Shown piece by piece: positions 33,836-45,776 of a stretch of 64,000 nt of DNA. The first letter of the stretch is position 1, and every line of letters begins with the position of its first letter. Origin of the DNA: Setoptus koraiensis (taxonomy: Eukaryota; Arthropoda); assembly GCA_048013815.1 (NCBI GenBank), contig CM106586.1:9114001-9178000 (forward strand), given 5' to 3'. The position numbers and the translations under genes are program-made. Under the pieces are notes generated by a model. That model saw only the letters and a program-made list of their open reading frames with translations, searched no databases and was not told the origin of the DNA.

Positions 33836-33845
33836 CTCCGCTCAA
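33438..33845 (+). pseudogene. Degraded 5' fragment of a second CUB-LDLa serine protease
   Basis: A signal-peptide exon relic (MFAIYISIECLICVLCSF, then Asn-Gln-Gly and an early stop) starts at about 33444. A CUB exon relic (NDHSLRKELRTIT, SVGDFDSLAPYSAGLKC, VGKMFRFYF) spans 33618-33780 and stops at 33779-33781. Compared with the better copy at 10571 it has lost the conserved CUB Cys-Ser-Trp (here Cys-Gly-Gly), the start of the exon, and everything after about 33845: LDLa and protease domains are absent. Similarity to the functional copy continues past the stop at DNA level. Confidence 0.85.
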
Positions 33846-33875
33846 ATGACAAACAACTACCAAGTTGTTTGTCAT
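33846..33875. repeat. Perfect hairpin (13-bp arms, 4-bp loop) at the end of the protease duplicate
   Basis: ATGACAAACAACT and its exact complement enclose ACCA. The left arm still aligns loosely with the functional CUB exon; homology ends at the hairpin. Confidence 0.85.
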
Positions 33876-34052
33876 CCACCCGTGTCGCACGCACTCAGAG
33901 ACCTCTCAGAGTATAAGATTCGCGTCAAAAACAAAAACTTTTACAAAACTGCAAAGAAAAAGTGAGACACTACTGATATAAGTTTGATTGTCAGATAAAT
34001 TGTTTATTGATTGTTGAATGTGCCCGAATACCTGTGGATGGCGACACTTGAT

Positions 34053-34523
34053 TTAACCATCATATTGTTGATTGTTAGGATTGTAGTTGGGATTTTGATT
34101 ATTTTGGTTCGGATTGTAGTTAGGATTGTAGTTGGGATTTTGATTATTTTGGTTCGGATTGTAGTTGGGATTTTGATTATTTTGGTTTGGATTATAGTTG
34201 GGATTTTGATTATTTTGGTTCGGGTTGTAGTTGGGATTTCGATTGGGATTTCGATTTTGATTGTAGTTGGGATTTTGATTCTGGTTCGGATTATAGTTGG
34301 GATTCTGGTTGTTGAAGGGAAGTCCTCCTTGCTGATAATTAGGATTAGCGAATTGGCCCAGCTGAGGCATTGTTTGCAGCAGTTCCGGATGCAGCGCGAG
34401 ATATCGTTGAATTTGCAGCCTAGCCTGCTCTGGAGTCGCACAACTAAATACTGATTGGGCGAAAATGGCCGACACTATCAGCCCAACTAATACAAAATGA
34501 GTTGATCTTACTCGGGTCATCAT
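34053..34523 (-). CDS. Small secreted Asn/Pro/Tyr repeat protein (unknown family)
   Basis: A single exon encodes 156 residues. The first ATG (34521-34523, Met-Met-Thr-Arg) is followed by an ideal signal peptide (FVLVGLIVSAIFAQSVFS). The mature part begins with a short conserved-looking segment (CATPEQARLQIQRYLALHPE, one Cys), then from about residue 60 a low-complexity tail of NPNYNPNQNNQ-type units, 11 residues (33 bp) each, with NQN and NRNPNR variants, ending NNQQYDG. A TATA-like CATAAATAG lies about 130 bp upstream (34649-34657, minus). The tail has no Lys or Glu, hardly any charge, and regularly spaced Tyr, as in structural, adhesive or eggshell proteins; function is not known. It is not a shadow: a signal peptide, a start and a stop all agree. 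Confidence 0.75.
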   Translation of the reverse strand: MMTRVRSTHFVLVGLIVSAIFAQSVFSCATPEQARLQIQRYLALHPELLQTMPQLGQFANPNYQQGGLPFNNQNPNYNPNQNQNPNYNQNRNPNRNPNYNPNQNNQNPNYNPNQNNQNPNYNPNQNNQNPNYNPNYNPNQNNQNPNYNPNNQQYDG

Positions 34524-34648
34524 GCTGAATTTTGTTCTCCAATTCAGATGTTGTTGGGATGGATAAATTTGACAGGTTTGCTTATTGAGTTCTAGTTGTT
34601 TGTTGGGATGCAACTGTTGATCTTATGAACTACAATCGACACTGTCAA

Positions 34649-34657
34649 CTATTTATG
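34649..34657 (-). promoter_or_regulatory. TATA-like box of the NPNY repeat protein gene
   Basis: CATAAATAG on the minus strand, about 130 bp before the ATG, leaving room for a leader of about 95 bp. Confidence 0.4.
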
Positions 34658-35561
34658 TATGTTTTGTCCAGTCGGAGTTATTCGAATTTTCATCTATTGT
34701 TGGATAAGAACAGTGTGACTGTATCAAGAGCTGATGATGCATCAACATGATTGGAGGAATAATTATTCAATGATGGTTAGCGCGTTTGCATTTTCTCGAC
34801 ATGTCTGCCTCATTACGTTATTTAACGGAATGTTGCAAGCATTAATGATTGATCAAGATCAATCAGCGAGAGGCTTGTTACATACCATGTGTAGTCATCT
34901 GCTCAACAAATGTATCAAATAGCAACGAACACTGGGTGCTGTTAATTAGGCCGGAATATTGATACAATGCTCATCAATTCAATCATTGACATTAGTCACA
35001 TCTCCCTATTACCAATCAATTAGCTGCCTGGTAAAGTAAAACTGGTATTAATTATTCTTAGTGCTATTCGATCACCTTTTGCGTCCGATGAAGCAGTCAT
35101 GACGAAAACATTCCTGTGATTGCTGCCAATAAAGATAATTCAGCAGACTATACATCAGCTAATTGCGATGCATTGTCTATGGATCTGATTCATCACACGA
35201 AGCTTGACCTTGATGATCCAAAGTTTACTAGAGCACCAGAGTGACAATATTTGGAATAGAGGCTGATCGAATGAATTTCTCGATCAATCACAATGCTCGA
35301 ATGAGTTTCATCTATTCAAGCGACAGACTTGTTATGAATGAGCCAGACAAAATGGAAACACTTGAATGATAATAATGCAACTTTCATCTCCTCTCTCCAA
35401 GTCAATACCGATTATAATATATTGAACTGTCCTGATATTTCCGATCAAGCAGCCAGCACATTTCGTAGGACAGGCAGACGAATTCAACCCAATATTCAAC
35501 CAAATTTATTGAGCATGCCTGGCAAAGACTCTCTAGGACGCCAACGACAAATGAGGAGTCC

Positions 35562-35750
35562 TACTTCTTGCACGACTGCCAGAAGTTTTCTTTCAAAGAT
35601 CAAGTATTTCTTCTGATGTTCATCTAGAGTTCGGCTGGAGTAATCTACCTGTGGAATACAGAGAGGTACAACTCGTTCGTTTCCTTTTGTTTGAAACAAA
35701 GCACTCCCGATTACGTACCCGGATGCATCTGTATACTCATTTACGGGCAC
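35562..35750 (-). mobile_element. Fossil fragment of a Ty3/gypsy-like LTR retrotransposon (RNase H part)
   Basis: A minus-strand stretch resembles the RNase H domain that follows reverse transcriptase in Ty3/gypsy-type polyproteins: YTDASGYVIGSALFQ, then SSRTLDEHQKKY and the LLAVV end. Only this part is recognisable; I see no LTRs, gag or integrase nearby, so it is an isolated and broken remnant. Confidence 0.7.
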
Positions 35751-36406
35751 AAGACCTTTGCACCGACAACAGCCTAAATCTTGTCTTCTGATAGAGCTGA
35801 GCGGGAAAAGGTATAGCAAAACCCAACTAAAGTCTAAATAATCACGTTATTTTTTGAGGTCAATTGTTTCGCTTTTATTCGTCTCACGAATTAGGTCTTG
35901 TGCCCGTGAATATTTTGACAATTATTCCATACCGAGAAATCGACGAAATAATGATATCTGACTAGCCACACCGATCATATATTAGCACAATAATCTCAAA
36001 TCAGTGGTGTTGTAACGTATATTCATAGTTCGTTGAAATTCGTCCCTTTCTCCGCGGACGATATCAATTAGGCTAGAAATCAGAAACAATCAAAAGCGAA
36101 ATTCTTTTTCACCCCGAACATTTAACAATTCTCCCGTAGATGCTAGGGGGGCAATTGTGGATCCGAATAGAGACTGACACACATATGGTAGTTGGCGTTG
36201 AGTTGTTGTTGTTTTTTATTTGAATTGATGATAATATTGGTCAATAATTAAATCTAAATAATTATTTTGTTGAATGTTTTTTTTTTCTTCTTTTCTTTCA
36301 ATGTTGAGTGCAAAGTTATTACCACGGCTATTGTTGTTGTTGTTGCCTGTTGTCGTGTGTGCAGATCAATGAGCGCCAGTGCGCTTGGAATTTACCGCCT
36401 CAACGA

Positions 36407-36426
36407 AAGGACGACAAGAGAACTCA
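36407..36426. repeat. 20-bp element, upstream copy of the H4 promoter palindrome arm
   Basis: AAGGACGACAAGAGAACTCA is the exact reverse complement of the right arm at 36477-36496 and differs by one base from the left arm at 36457-36476. Confidence 0.95.
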
Positions 36427-36456
36427 CCAAAATCGTGTTCTGCGCATGAGCAGTGA

Positions 36457-36496
36457 AAGGACGACAAGAGCACTCATGAGTTCTCTTGTCGTCCTT
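36457..36496. promoter_or_regulatory. 40-bp near-perfect palindrome immediately upstream of the H4 TATA box
   Basis: The arms AAGGACGACAAGAGCACTCA and its complement pair with one mismatch and no spacer. The palindrome ends eight bases before the TATA box. It could be a binding site for a dimeric factor or a cruciform-prone element. Confidence 0.8.
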
Positions 36497-36504
36497 CTCA
36501 ATCG

Positions 36505-36542
36505 TATATATATGTGCTGCAATCATTAGACACAAGTCAGTA
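36505..36542 (+). promoter_or_regulatory. Histone H4 core promoter (TATA and initiator)
   Basis: TATATATA at 36505-36512 and an arthropod-type initiator TCAGTA at 36537-36542, about 30 bp downstream, give a leader of about 90 bp before the H4 ATG. Confidence 0.75.
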
Positions 36543-36609
36543 TCACAAGATTAGTTCGACGCGAGCATCACGCAAATCTCATTATTAATTTTAGAATTAA
36601 AACCAATAA

Positions 36610-36942
<333 letters not shown>

Positions 36943-37014
36943 ATAATTTAACAGTTCTGCGGTGTCCAGCAGGTCGACTAGCTTAATGGCATCACGGTCC
37001 GCTGTTGATGTATA

Positions 37015-37190
37015 GATGTCATGAACAACATCCTGCAATGACGTCCAGTTTTTGCCAGGCCAGTCAAGCCCATTTATTGCGACTGCCATACTTGACATGG
37101 CTATCATGGATGGCAGTAATAGACTCAATCGTGTATCTGTTGTATAGTTTATCAATCAAAATAAATCAATTCATTAGAAAATAACAAATC
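37015..37190. repeat. Dispersed repeat, copy 2 (copy 1 at 32145-32325), with coding-like minus strand
   Basis: Matches copy 1 over about 175 bp. On the minus strand a frame from 37155 reads AVAINGLDWPGKNWTSLQDV and continues VHDIYTSTADRDAIKLVDLL towards H4. The segment shared with copy 1 keeps this frame with several silent changes, so it may be a decayed exon. I do not recognise the family. AATAAA lies at 37160-37165. Confidence 0.7.
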
Positions 37191-37990
37191 ATTAGCTTTA
37201 GTAATTCTTTTGGTTATTGTATAGGAATATCGTGGTGCAAGGGTATGTTTTGTTTCTTTCATGGGTACACATTTCTCTGGTTGGCCCAATCTCTCCCAAT
37301 AACCAGGCCATACCAATTCTAGAATGTTCTCTACGACGTCATTTGTAGTTGATTTGGTTGCAGCCAGGTGGCGCCTCGAACCTCTCAGACAGCACAGGTG
37401 AGAGACACCTGAGAGATTCAGATTGAGCCTTGTTTTCACAGGTAAGGAATCACATTGTAATGTTCATCATTCCAGCAGCAGCATGTTAGGAGACTAACAA
37501 TAACAGAGTCACATGTTGATCTTGGCGCAAAAGTGCACCGGTGCTAGATGAATCATTAGCGAGATTATAATCGCAGGCAGACTAACCGTGTAACACGTTT
37601 GATATGAAAGTTGAATTAAATTTCGCTGAAGCCAATCAGCACAAACAGTGATTTAGTGAATGTCACAGTGGGCAATGATGAGCAAAGGTTCTCACAAAAA
37701 CTGATGTTATGAATGAATTGTAAACGATGATGAAGAAGTGCCCAATGAGAGACGACATGTCACTGTTGATGACGTGCCGCCAGGTAAACGGACATACAGG
37801 GACAGGTGAAACAGGGATGATTGTTGTGCCTACGTGATCAACGGAAATATCTTTTTCCTCTTGATGGCGCACAGCATAAGGATTCCCATGATGGTTTATT
37901 ATGCATAATTATAAGCGAGAGAGCAACAGCGTCACCAAGAAGATGCTGCAACAACCTGCGTCTGACGCAATGCTCATCATGAGCAGTGAT
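37191..37990. other. Region without recognised gene
   Basis: A 95-codon minus-strand frame at 37152-37439 (NDVVENILELVWPGYWERLG) looks compositionally coding and might belong with the remnant beside it, but no family is recognised and no splice structure is evident. Nothing else is seen. Confidence 0.3.
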
Positions 37991-37999
37991 TATATAAAG
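37991..37999 (+). promoter_or_regulatory. Strong orphan TATA box
   Basis: TATATAAAG with a TTGCACTATT initiator-like site about 30 bp downstream. A 24-codon cysteine-rich frame (MFDCVEQCVCDNTELSC...) follows at 38137. No larger gene is attached to it in sequence I can read. Confidence 0.35.
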
Positions 38000-40900
38000 A
38001 GAGGAACAATTTCTTTTGGTTGCACTATTAGAAACTTTGTTGCGTTGCCTATTCAGTCATCCAGTTAACCAATAATCACGTATTTGCCATCTCTAGCAGA
38101 TTATTATTATAAACGGACAATATTTTCGGATAGCAAATGTTCGACTGTGTTGAGCAGTGTGTATGCGATAACACCGAGTTGAGTTGTCATTGCATTGCAA
38201 ATGCTCATTAGTGGCCGATACCAAGCATGACACAATTGAAGATGGTCGCGACCGCTACCGTTAGCGCGTTATAACGTTATTTTGTGCAATTTAGTGACCA
38301 GACCAAACTAGTGACCAGAGTAGCCAAAATGTGTGAGCGTCGAGAGGAGAAAATCCATAAACACGCCAGCCACTAGAGAGCCAGAGATAATTACTTATGT
38401 CACTGTTGCTTGGATGCGGGATGGATGCTAAGCTGACGGGGCTTTGTTTGGGCCCGCGAGCACGGCATGCAAGCAGAGTGGCAACAGGAAAGAAGAATAT
38501 CCTCACCTTTTCTCTAGCTGGGTCCGTCTGTGGCGACGGCCATAACCGATGCCGGGCCGCTGTTGCAATGTCATGGATAAAAAACACACTCCACGACGGA
38601 AGTTTGTCTGTGTCGTTGTCTGTGTGTGCATATTATGCAACGTTTTATTATTTGCTCACGTACTGCGCGCTGTCGCGAGTGTTGGCCAAGCCTCAATACG
38701 CAACAACAGGAACAACAACAAGAGGAGACGTACGTGCCGTAACACGACCACTGCGACTATGATGTAAGAGAGAATTGTCAGATGCAAATAAGAGGAATGC
38801 AATTCGATTCTGTTCGTTCGTTCGAAGGCTCACAAGGTATCGAGTACCTTCTGTTTACGAGAGGCCAGGGGTTTGTGACGCGACCAGGGCCGCGCAATAA
38901 TATCGAGAAGCGACTACTCTCTCATGTTAATGGTAATACCCCGGGTGCCAGCAACTCTTGTAGCGGTTACGAGCACAAGAAGAAGCGAGAAGCGAGCAAG
39001 AAAAAAAGCGACAATCGCTGCTGCTGCAATCCAGTGAGGTAATTCAAGGGATGGTTTCATTCAGTGTTCTTTACAACTGCTGGCGCTGCAGCCAGCAGCA
39101 ACTGCTCAAGTTTTGCTCGAGGAAGCGTCGCCGCGCATTGGGCGTATATTCTTCGGGGGTTCCGTGAAGGAACGCAACCAGCGAACTCTAATTGAGCTCA
39201 CATGTGTGTGGCCGCTCTCCGTTGCCGTGCCGGCCCCTGCGACGTCCTTGAGCGCCGCGTCCCCATTTAATGCGGCCGCGGCGACCGACACACACAGATC
39301 GATTCGAATTTCGAACGTTCGAACGTTCGAATGTTCGATGACGAACGGGCAGGCCGCCATCTTTGATTGTGTCGGGCCAGTTCGACGGCGCACACACACC
39401 GTTCAACAATGACAATTCGGGGGGCAACACACTGCGTAAAGTTAGACAAACAGACTGCGGCCCCATGCACGGGGGCCAGTGTGCGTGGCCCCGACCAACA
39501 GCGCCGGCACCCAAGGAGGCATAACAGCACGGCGTTGGGGCCGCGTTATGTTGCAATGAGTCTGGCCGGCAGAGTCAATGGGCGGCTTACACAACGCGGC
39601 ACGGGCAACGGGGATCCGCCAACATGACACAAGAGCAGCATATCGTGCCATTAATTATGTCAACAGTGAACAACACGGCACAGAAAAAGCAGAAAGAAGC
39701 AGCTGATGCTTCCTGTCAGATTTAGCGTTCCGACGCGCCACGTTATGACGAACCAAGTGGCGTCTCGGGCACCAGTTATAACGGTGCCAGTTATAACTTT
39801 TATATACGCAATCATTAATGGGCACACAGCAGTCTATACATTGTTGAGCACACCGACAGCATAACAAACAATTTGTTGCTGCCGCTGGCCGCTGCCAATC
39901 GATCGATTTAGTGTTTGCCGATCCGATGAGCAACGGCAACCAGCAGCCGCGACCACCATTAGCATATTGCGTGCTCTTGCATCACAACTATCCGGCGTTG
40001 AATCACGTCACGTTTTGTCTCTTACATCGATAATGGTGCCTCGAGTTTCGGGACACTTTTTGCGAGAGTCCAACTTGTGCCCTTGGGCCGGCTTGTGCAA
40101 GCGGCCCGGCGACAATGGTCAGCCGGACAACCGGACGAGCGCACGGACAACCGGAGGCTCACGCAACAGGAAACGAGTCATCCTCGTGTGTGCGTGCCCC
40201 GTTTGCAGCAAACGCCTACGCACTCGCAATTTGGGACACAATTAGAGCCACTGGACACGACAGCGTCCTCGCTCTGTCGCAGAGCTTGTGACGGCCGGTC
40301 GAGAAGCCAACCTCAAATTAGCGTTCGTTGTCACTCGTTAATGGCCATCTAAATGGTCACCCCTTCTCTGTTGGCGTTCGAATCGTCGGTTCGAGGCCGC
40401 ACTCGTCACCGAGCGAACCAGCGCCGCCGCCGCCACCGAAAAAGCCACCGGCAGATGATGCTGAAGGGGCGGACTGTTTGTCGAAGTCTCAAATTGTTGC
40501 CAATGAATAAAAACGAGAGCAAAGCAGCGCAAATCAGTGAGTGTATAATTATTCGAGTATTCGGGCCTATCGAGTATTAGCGCAGCAACCATAGCGATAA
40601 AGAGGTCAAGTTGGCTGCCTTGCAATGGCACACAAACACAAAAGGCTCACGGGCAATGGTCAACTAACAAACTGTAAATTACAGATAAATTTTGCCAAGA
40701 GTGGTCGGCAGCCATAGGCTTAGCTGAAGGCAGCATTTAGCGTAGCTGCCAGTGAAAGTTCCATTGTTCTTGGTTTGTTGGGGCTGCTGGCGCTCGTTGG
40801 TCGGTTGCGGGGCTTGCACTTATGCGACCAAATATTATCGATTTTGCCAATCCAAGACACAGTTGATTGCCGAATTGTCTCACGCGATGACTCTTAATGA

Positions 40901-41501
40901 TTTGTTGTTATTCAATTGTTGCTGTTTCCTCGTTATTGTGTGTGTGTGTGTGTCTCCGATCATCTATTAATGATCACTAATAATAATAATGGACAGGCAA
41001 ACAATTAATGTTGGCCAACATTGTCACGACAATTGATAATCAATAGCTACTGGATTTATGTGAACAATGCAAATGGACACACGAGAACACAGGCCAATAA
41101 ATAAAGCCGGATAACGCGGGTAGCCACAGCCAATGGCTGCGGACGTAGACGAACATGAACCGGTAGCAGCGTCATCGGAGTATGTAAATGAGCGCCATTT
41201 ATTAGAGAATATTCTCTCATGATTCTCACAGGTCAACCGAATTGTGCCAACAATCGCAATCGTGTGTGTGTACGAATGCCCGAATCAGCCGATCAAACGA
41301 TCATTCCCATTCGATGCAACCCATTTTTAATCAACGCCGTCTCCTTGCAAACCCGCTGCACTGATGCACACACATGCAACCTGCCGACCTCTCTGACCTC
41401 GCTGATTTGAGCCATCGGGTAGCAATCATGAGGCAACAGTGGCAAAGGTATGACTGCTCCACTAACTGGTAATCTTAATGTTAATCTTGGACCCAATTGG
41501 C

Positions 41502-41588
41502 CAGTCGAGAACTGACCACTCGAGAGAGACTGACCACTCGAGAGAGACTGACCACTCGAGAGAGACTGACCAGTCGAGATGGACTGAC
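41502..41588. repeat. 18-bp minisatellite (CTGACCACTCGAGAGAGA) x4
   Basis: Three perfect and one diverged unit; each contains the CTCGAG palindrome. Confidence 0.9.
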
Positions 41589-43094
41589 AGAAGAAAGTTG
41601 CAACAAAACTGCACCATCATGACACTAATTACCGTAAGGGGGCGCAACCCGTGTGAGTGGACCAGTTGCTCATTGTTCAGCGCAGTCATTCAGTGATTTC
41701 ATTCATTAATCGTTGAAACGAGAGCACAACAACCGTTGCGCCAAACACGAAAGGTAACACGCGCACGCGCCCTATCGGGCCAATCACTTCTGCGGGCTTA
41801 GCACGTGTTTTGTCCAACGGTGAATCTTCGACTGCGACTCTGCTCTGGCATGTTCCCTCGGCCCTAATCTTATTAATCTGACCAGAGAGATGATTTTTGT
41901 CATGACGTGAGTGAGTCGCGCGCATTCGAATGCGCTTGGCCCGGGTTCAACTGGACGCACACAGTGAGGAAGAGATAATGAGCGCTTCCCGATCGCAATT
42001 ACTACTGCTTCCTCTCGGTAATATTGCAAATTACCAATTACCGCACCGGCCAATAGCCGATGCCTGACAGCCGATACAGCGGATGCAGCGGGTACGGTCG
42101 ATGCAGTGGATGCGCTGGGCACAGTTGATGCGTCGATAGGCTCTGCTCGATAGGATCCGCTGAGCGCCAATCAGATAATCCGACGAGCGGTCGCCGCTGA
42201 GCGGAGCGGCCGAAATCCATACAAATTGTACGAAATGAGTTCACTGTCGCTGTCACTGTCGCTGGCCGGTGCCACTGACTATCAATTAACGTGCGCCAAT
42301 GAATGAGTTGCCAGTGTAACATTTTGCCGATTCAACGGCCAGGTCAGTGGGCAGCGGCGACAAACTGGCACTAGCAATTAAGCGTGACCTTTAACTCGCG
42401 CTGACCTCTTTTGTTGCTGGCGCTCGATCGGTCGATGCGTCATTGTTGTCGCTATGATAATGCCACCGCTGGAGCCAATCAATTGCAGAGTCGAGCGGCG
42501 GACTCGATCGGCGGAGTCAAGCGGCGGAGTCAAGCAAGGGTGTCAAGGTCAACAGCGGACAGGCTGGCTACCGTGCGCGCGTCGCTGAGCCGCGCCCGCG
42601 TCCACTTGCGCCTATTATAATATCATACGCTTGCTATCATCGCAACAGCGCCCCCGTCGGCGGGCGCCGAGACCGAGGCGCCGCGGCGGCCCACCACTGG
42701 CCAACGCACTGGCCGATCGCCGGCCCACCACTGGCCAACGCGCTGGCCGACCACTGGCTGACCACTGGCGCTGGTTGACACGGCCAGTTGTGGCCGGAGG
42801 AGCTGGCGAAAAGGCGAGTGGCGATCGCCACTCGCCGATCGGAGCGAGACTCGTTCTGTGAGAATGGTTCTAAGCGCGCCGTAGATGATCGGATGAGGCG
42901 CACTGACCAGTGGCGCAATGATGCTGGCGGCCGATTGATGCGGCAACGATCGACGATATGCGGCGCAGCAACGGCATAAATGAATTGCATAAATTTAGAT
43001 AACAACTGTCAGCGAGAGTATGCGCTCATCACCGTGTTAGAGTGTCCATTTTGTGCAACTACCACATTTGGCGTCCACTGCCCATGGCTTCCAC

Positions 43095-43187
43095 TATACA
43101 CTGTACATAGACTATACATGGACTATACATGGACTATACACATAGACTATACATAGTCTACACACAGACTGTACATAGAAGCGACAC
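43095..43187. repeat. Imperfect tandem repeat (CTATACATGGA / CTATACATAGA)
   Basis: Six or more diverged units of about 11-13 bp, with an inverted pair (CTATACATAGTCTA). Confidence 0.75.
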
Positions 43188-43675
43188 TGGCAAGTTAAGT
43201 AACATTTTTGCATCATCATTGGGCCAATTGGCTACACATGTTGCTGGTGTGGAGTGAATGTGCACTTGTTGTTATCATGTGTACCTTATGATTAGCGGCC
43301 ACATCCATGGCAGCATCGTTTGTTTATTATGCAGCGGCACTCGCACGCCCGTCGGTGTGGGTATCGCTGGCATGCAGCGCCAACGCTGACAAGTGTCGCT
43401 GTTACCTGCGCCATGGACAGCCGATACGGCCGCCCCGATAGATAGAGAGCCAGCTGAACGCGGCTTTGTCCCATGCGCCTAATGAATTCGCGCGCCCGTC
43501 TAGATGGGTATAAATAAATATTAATTCACTTTAATTTATTTCTGAGCCGCGTTCACCTGCTCTCCGCCACGCCGAGCTGCGTCTGCTGGCTCGCCGACCG
43601 GGGGCAGCCGCAAAGAGCCATAAAGTGGCAGCGCAAACACCCAACTTTGCCGGGGATCGCGCGTTGCTGGCTGGC

Positions 43676-43722
43676 CGACCGACTGACTGGCTGGCTGGCC
43701 GACTGACTGGCTGGCTGGCGGC
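43676..43722. repeat. 20-bp tandem repeat (GACTGACTGGCTGGCTGGCC type) x2
   Basis: Two adjacent units of CTGGCTGGC-rich sequence. Confidence 0.7.
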
Positions 43723-45716
43723 GAATGCGTCGCCCGATTCGCGCCGAAGCGGCGCTCGCTCGGTGCCCGTTCGGCGGAGCGCCGAACGGCCACAAGCCAA
43801 CAAGTAGCTGTCGCACATACCAGCCGGCCGGCCGCGGCCAACACTAACGTGGGCTATCTCTGTTACATCACTGGCGATGTTTGCCGAGAACAAATTGTAT
43901 GATGGACGTTGGACGACGGCGGCGACATTGCTGTTGCATTAGCTGTAGCAGCAGCAGCGTCAACAGCGCCACTCGGTCGGTTGTGGTCTAACTGCGAATG
44001 ATCGAATTGTGGCCACAAGAGAACGGCGATAATTACACACACACACAGCAGAGAATTGCAAACAGAGTATTATAAACAGCGAATTGGAACTGAAAGCCAG
44101 AGATAGATAAGATAAACGGCAGAATGCGGCAAATGCGCGCTGGCCGCTCGCCTCGGCTCGATTGTGGCCAGCTCCAATTGACAACAACAATAACAAGTGT
44201 ATGTGCTCATTGCGTTCACAAAATGGCGATTGTAGCGCGACCGAACCATGTTGCCGTTGGTGCGCCGCTGGTGACACTGGCTGGCGCGCACCAAATATGC
44301 GCTCGCCCGATATCATCGGGCCGTCGTATGCGCCCATGCAAGCGCGCCAACGCCAACCTAAACGCAACCACACCGGCGCTGCGTCGAGCCAAAGTCGAAC
44401 AGCCCAATTGTTTGCGGGCACCGGGCAACCGCAACAGTACGGCACCGCAACTTGTTGATCGGCCAGCGCCAAGCGAAATGTGACTTTTTGTGTGTGCCGA
44501 GATGACTAATTGAATCATCTCTATTGGTATCGCCAGCGCTGTCAGTCGGCTGACAGCGACTGCGGGCAGTGGCCAGCTCTGTATTTTGCTGTCGTTTGCC
44601 AGCCTACAGCAACATGTTGTCATGTTCGAGTGTCGCGTTGACCACCGTTCGCCATCACAACACTGGTCGCTATTGATACACTGGTCGCTATTGGTACAAC
44701 ACACAATTGTTTGCCCGCTGGTTGGCCCGTTTGTTTGCTCGGTTGATGCGCGTCTGTGTGCCGACCAACTGTGACTTACTGTGTGTTACGTCATTTATTG
44801 TCATTTATTTAATTAGCGATACGACTAATTCACAGCTGAAATATACAACTGTGAACACTCGGACAGCTAGCGCTCGAGTGACCAGTGCCTTTGGCAGCCG
44901 CCACTGACCAATGCCGAAACGAGGAGCGCGCGGCAACAGAGGGCGCGCCGCAGCGCCCAAAATAGCACAGAAATTCGCATTTGCAATCCCTTCGCGCAAA
45001 GTGAATGATTGATGTCGACAGTCGGGCCTCTATTGTCGCCACTCGCCAGCGATTACAAATCATTGATTTGATACAACTATTTGTAGCAACCAGTGATAAC
45101 AACATTGTAAGCGCGCGATGATTTGATATAAATTGCCAATTCATATCCACTCAGAACGTGACACGATTATAGGCGATGAATCGTTCGTGTTGACCGGCAA
45201 TTGTTGGCCGGTATCAGCTGCATCAGCAACAGCGACTCGCGATGTAGCACCTTTGGCATAATGATCAACTCGTTTGGCACAGATCATCGATTTGCGCCAA
45301 TGCGCACAAAATCACACCAACCAAACAGAGAAAGTCAATGACCTGATGGCCGTCGACGAGCGCGCAGTGAGTGGCGCGAGTGGCACAGTGAGTCGCGATG
45401 TGAGAGCGAGCAAAACGACAATAGAGCATCGGGCGGCCGGTCACCTCGCGAGGGATTATCCCCCATTTGGTGTCGCTCGGCTTCGGTGTCACTAAAGTCA
45501 CTCGTTTGACTGACAAGTCAAAACCTCAAAAACTCAAAACCTATTTCTAGTATCGCACCCGCGAGCGCAAGGTGCTCGACATTGCGCAGCTCGCTGTTGC
45601 TGTGACTAGTCGCTCAAGTTGCACAATTATGCAATTATTGCTAGTTGCCCAACTAGCAGTGCCAGTGTCGCCAGCTCGAGTGCGCGTGAAACAAAAGATT
45701 CAAAACTGTATGACTC

Positions 45717-45776
45717 GTCTAATTGATCTGTTTCATCTAATTGATCTGCTTCATCTAATTGATCTCTTTGATCTCA
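45717..45776. repeat. 18-bp minisatellite (CTAATTGATCTGYTTCAT) x3
   Basis: Three full units and a partial fourth. Confidence 0.85.

Noticed and set aside
36943-37000. Histone 3' stem-loop after H4
   Set aside because: No GGCTCTTTT-type hairpin could be found by eye in this interval.
40370-40440. GGTTCGAGGCC as a tRNA B box
   Set aside because: No A box or cloverleaf can be drawn around it. Similar TTCGA words elsewhere also fail.
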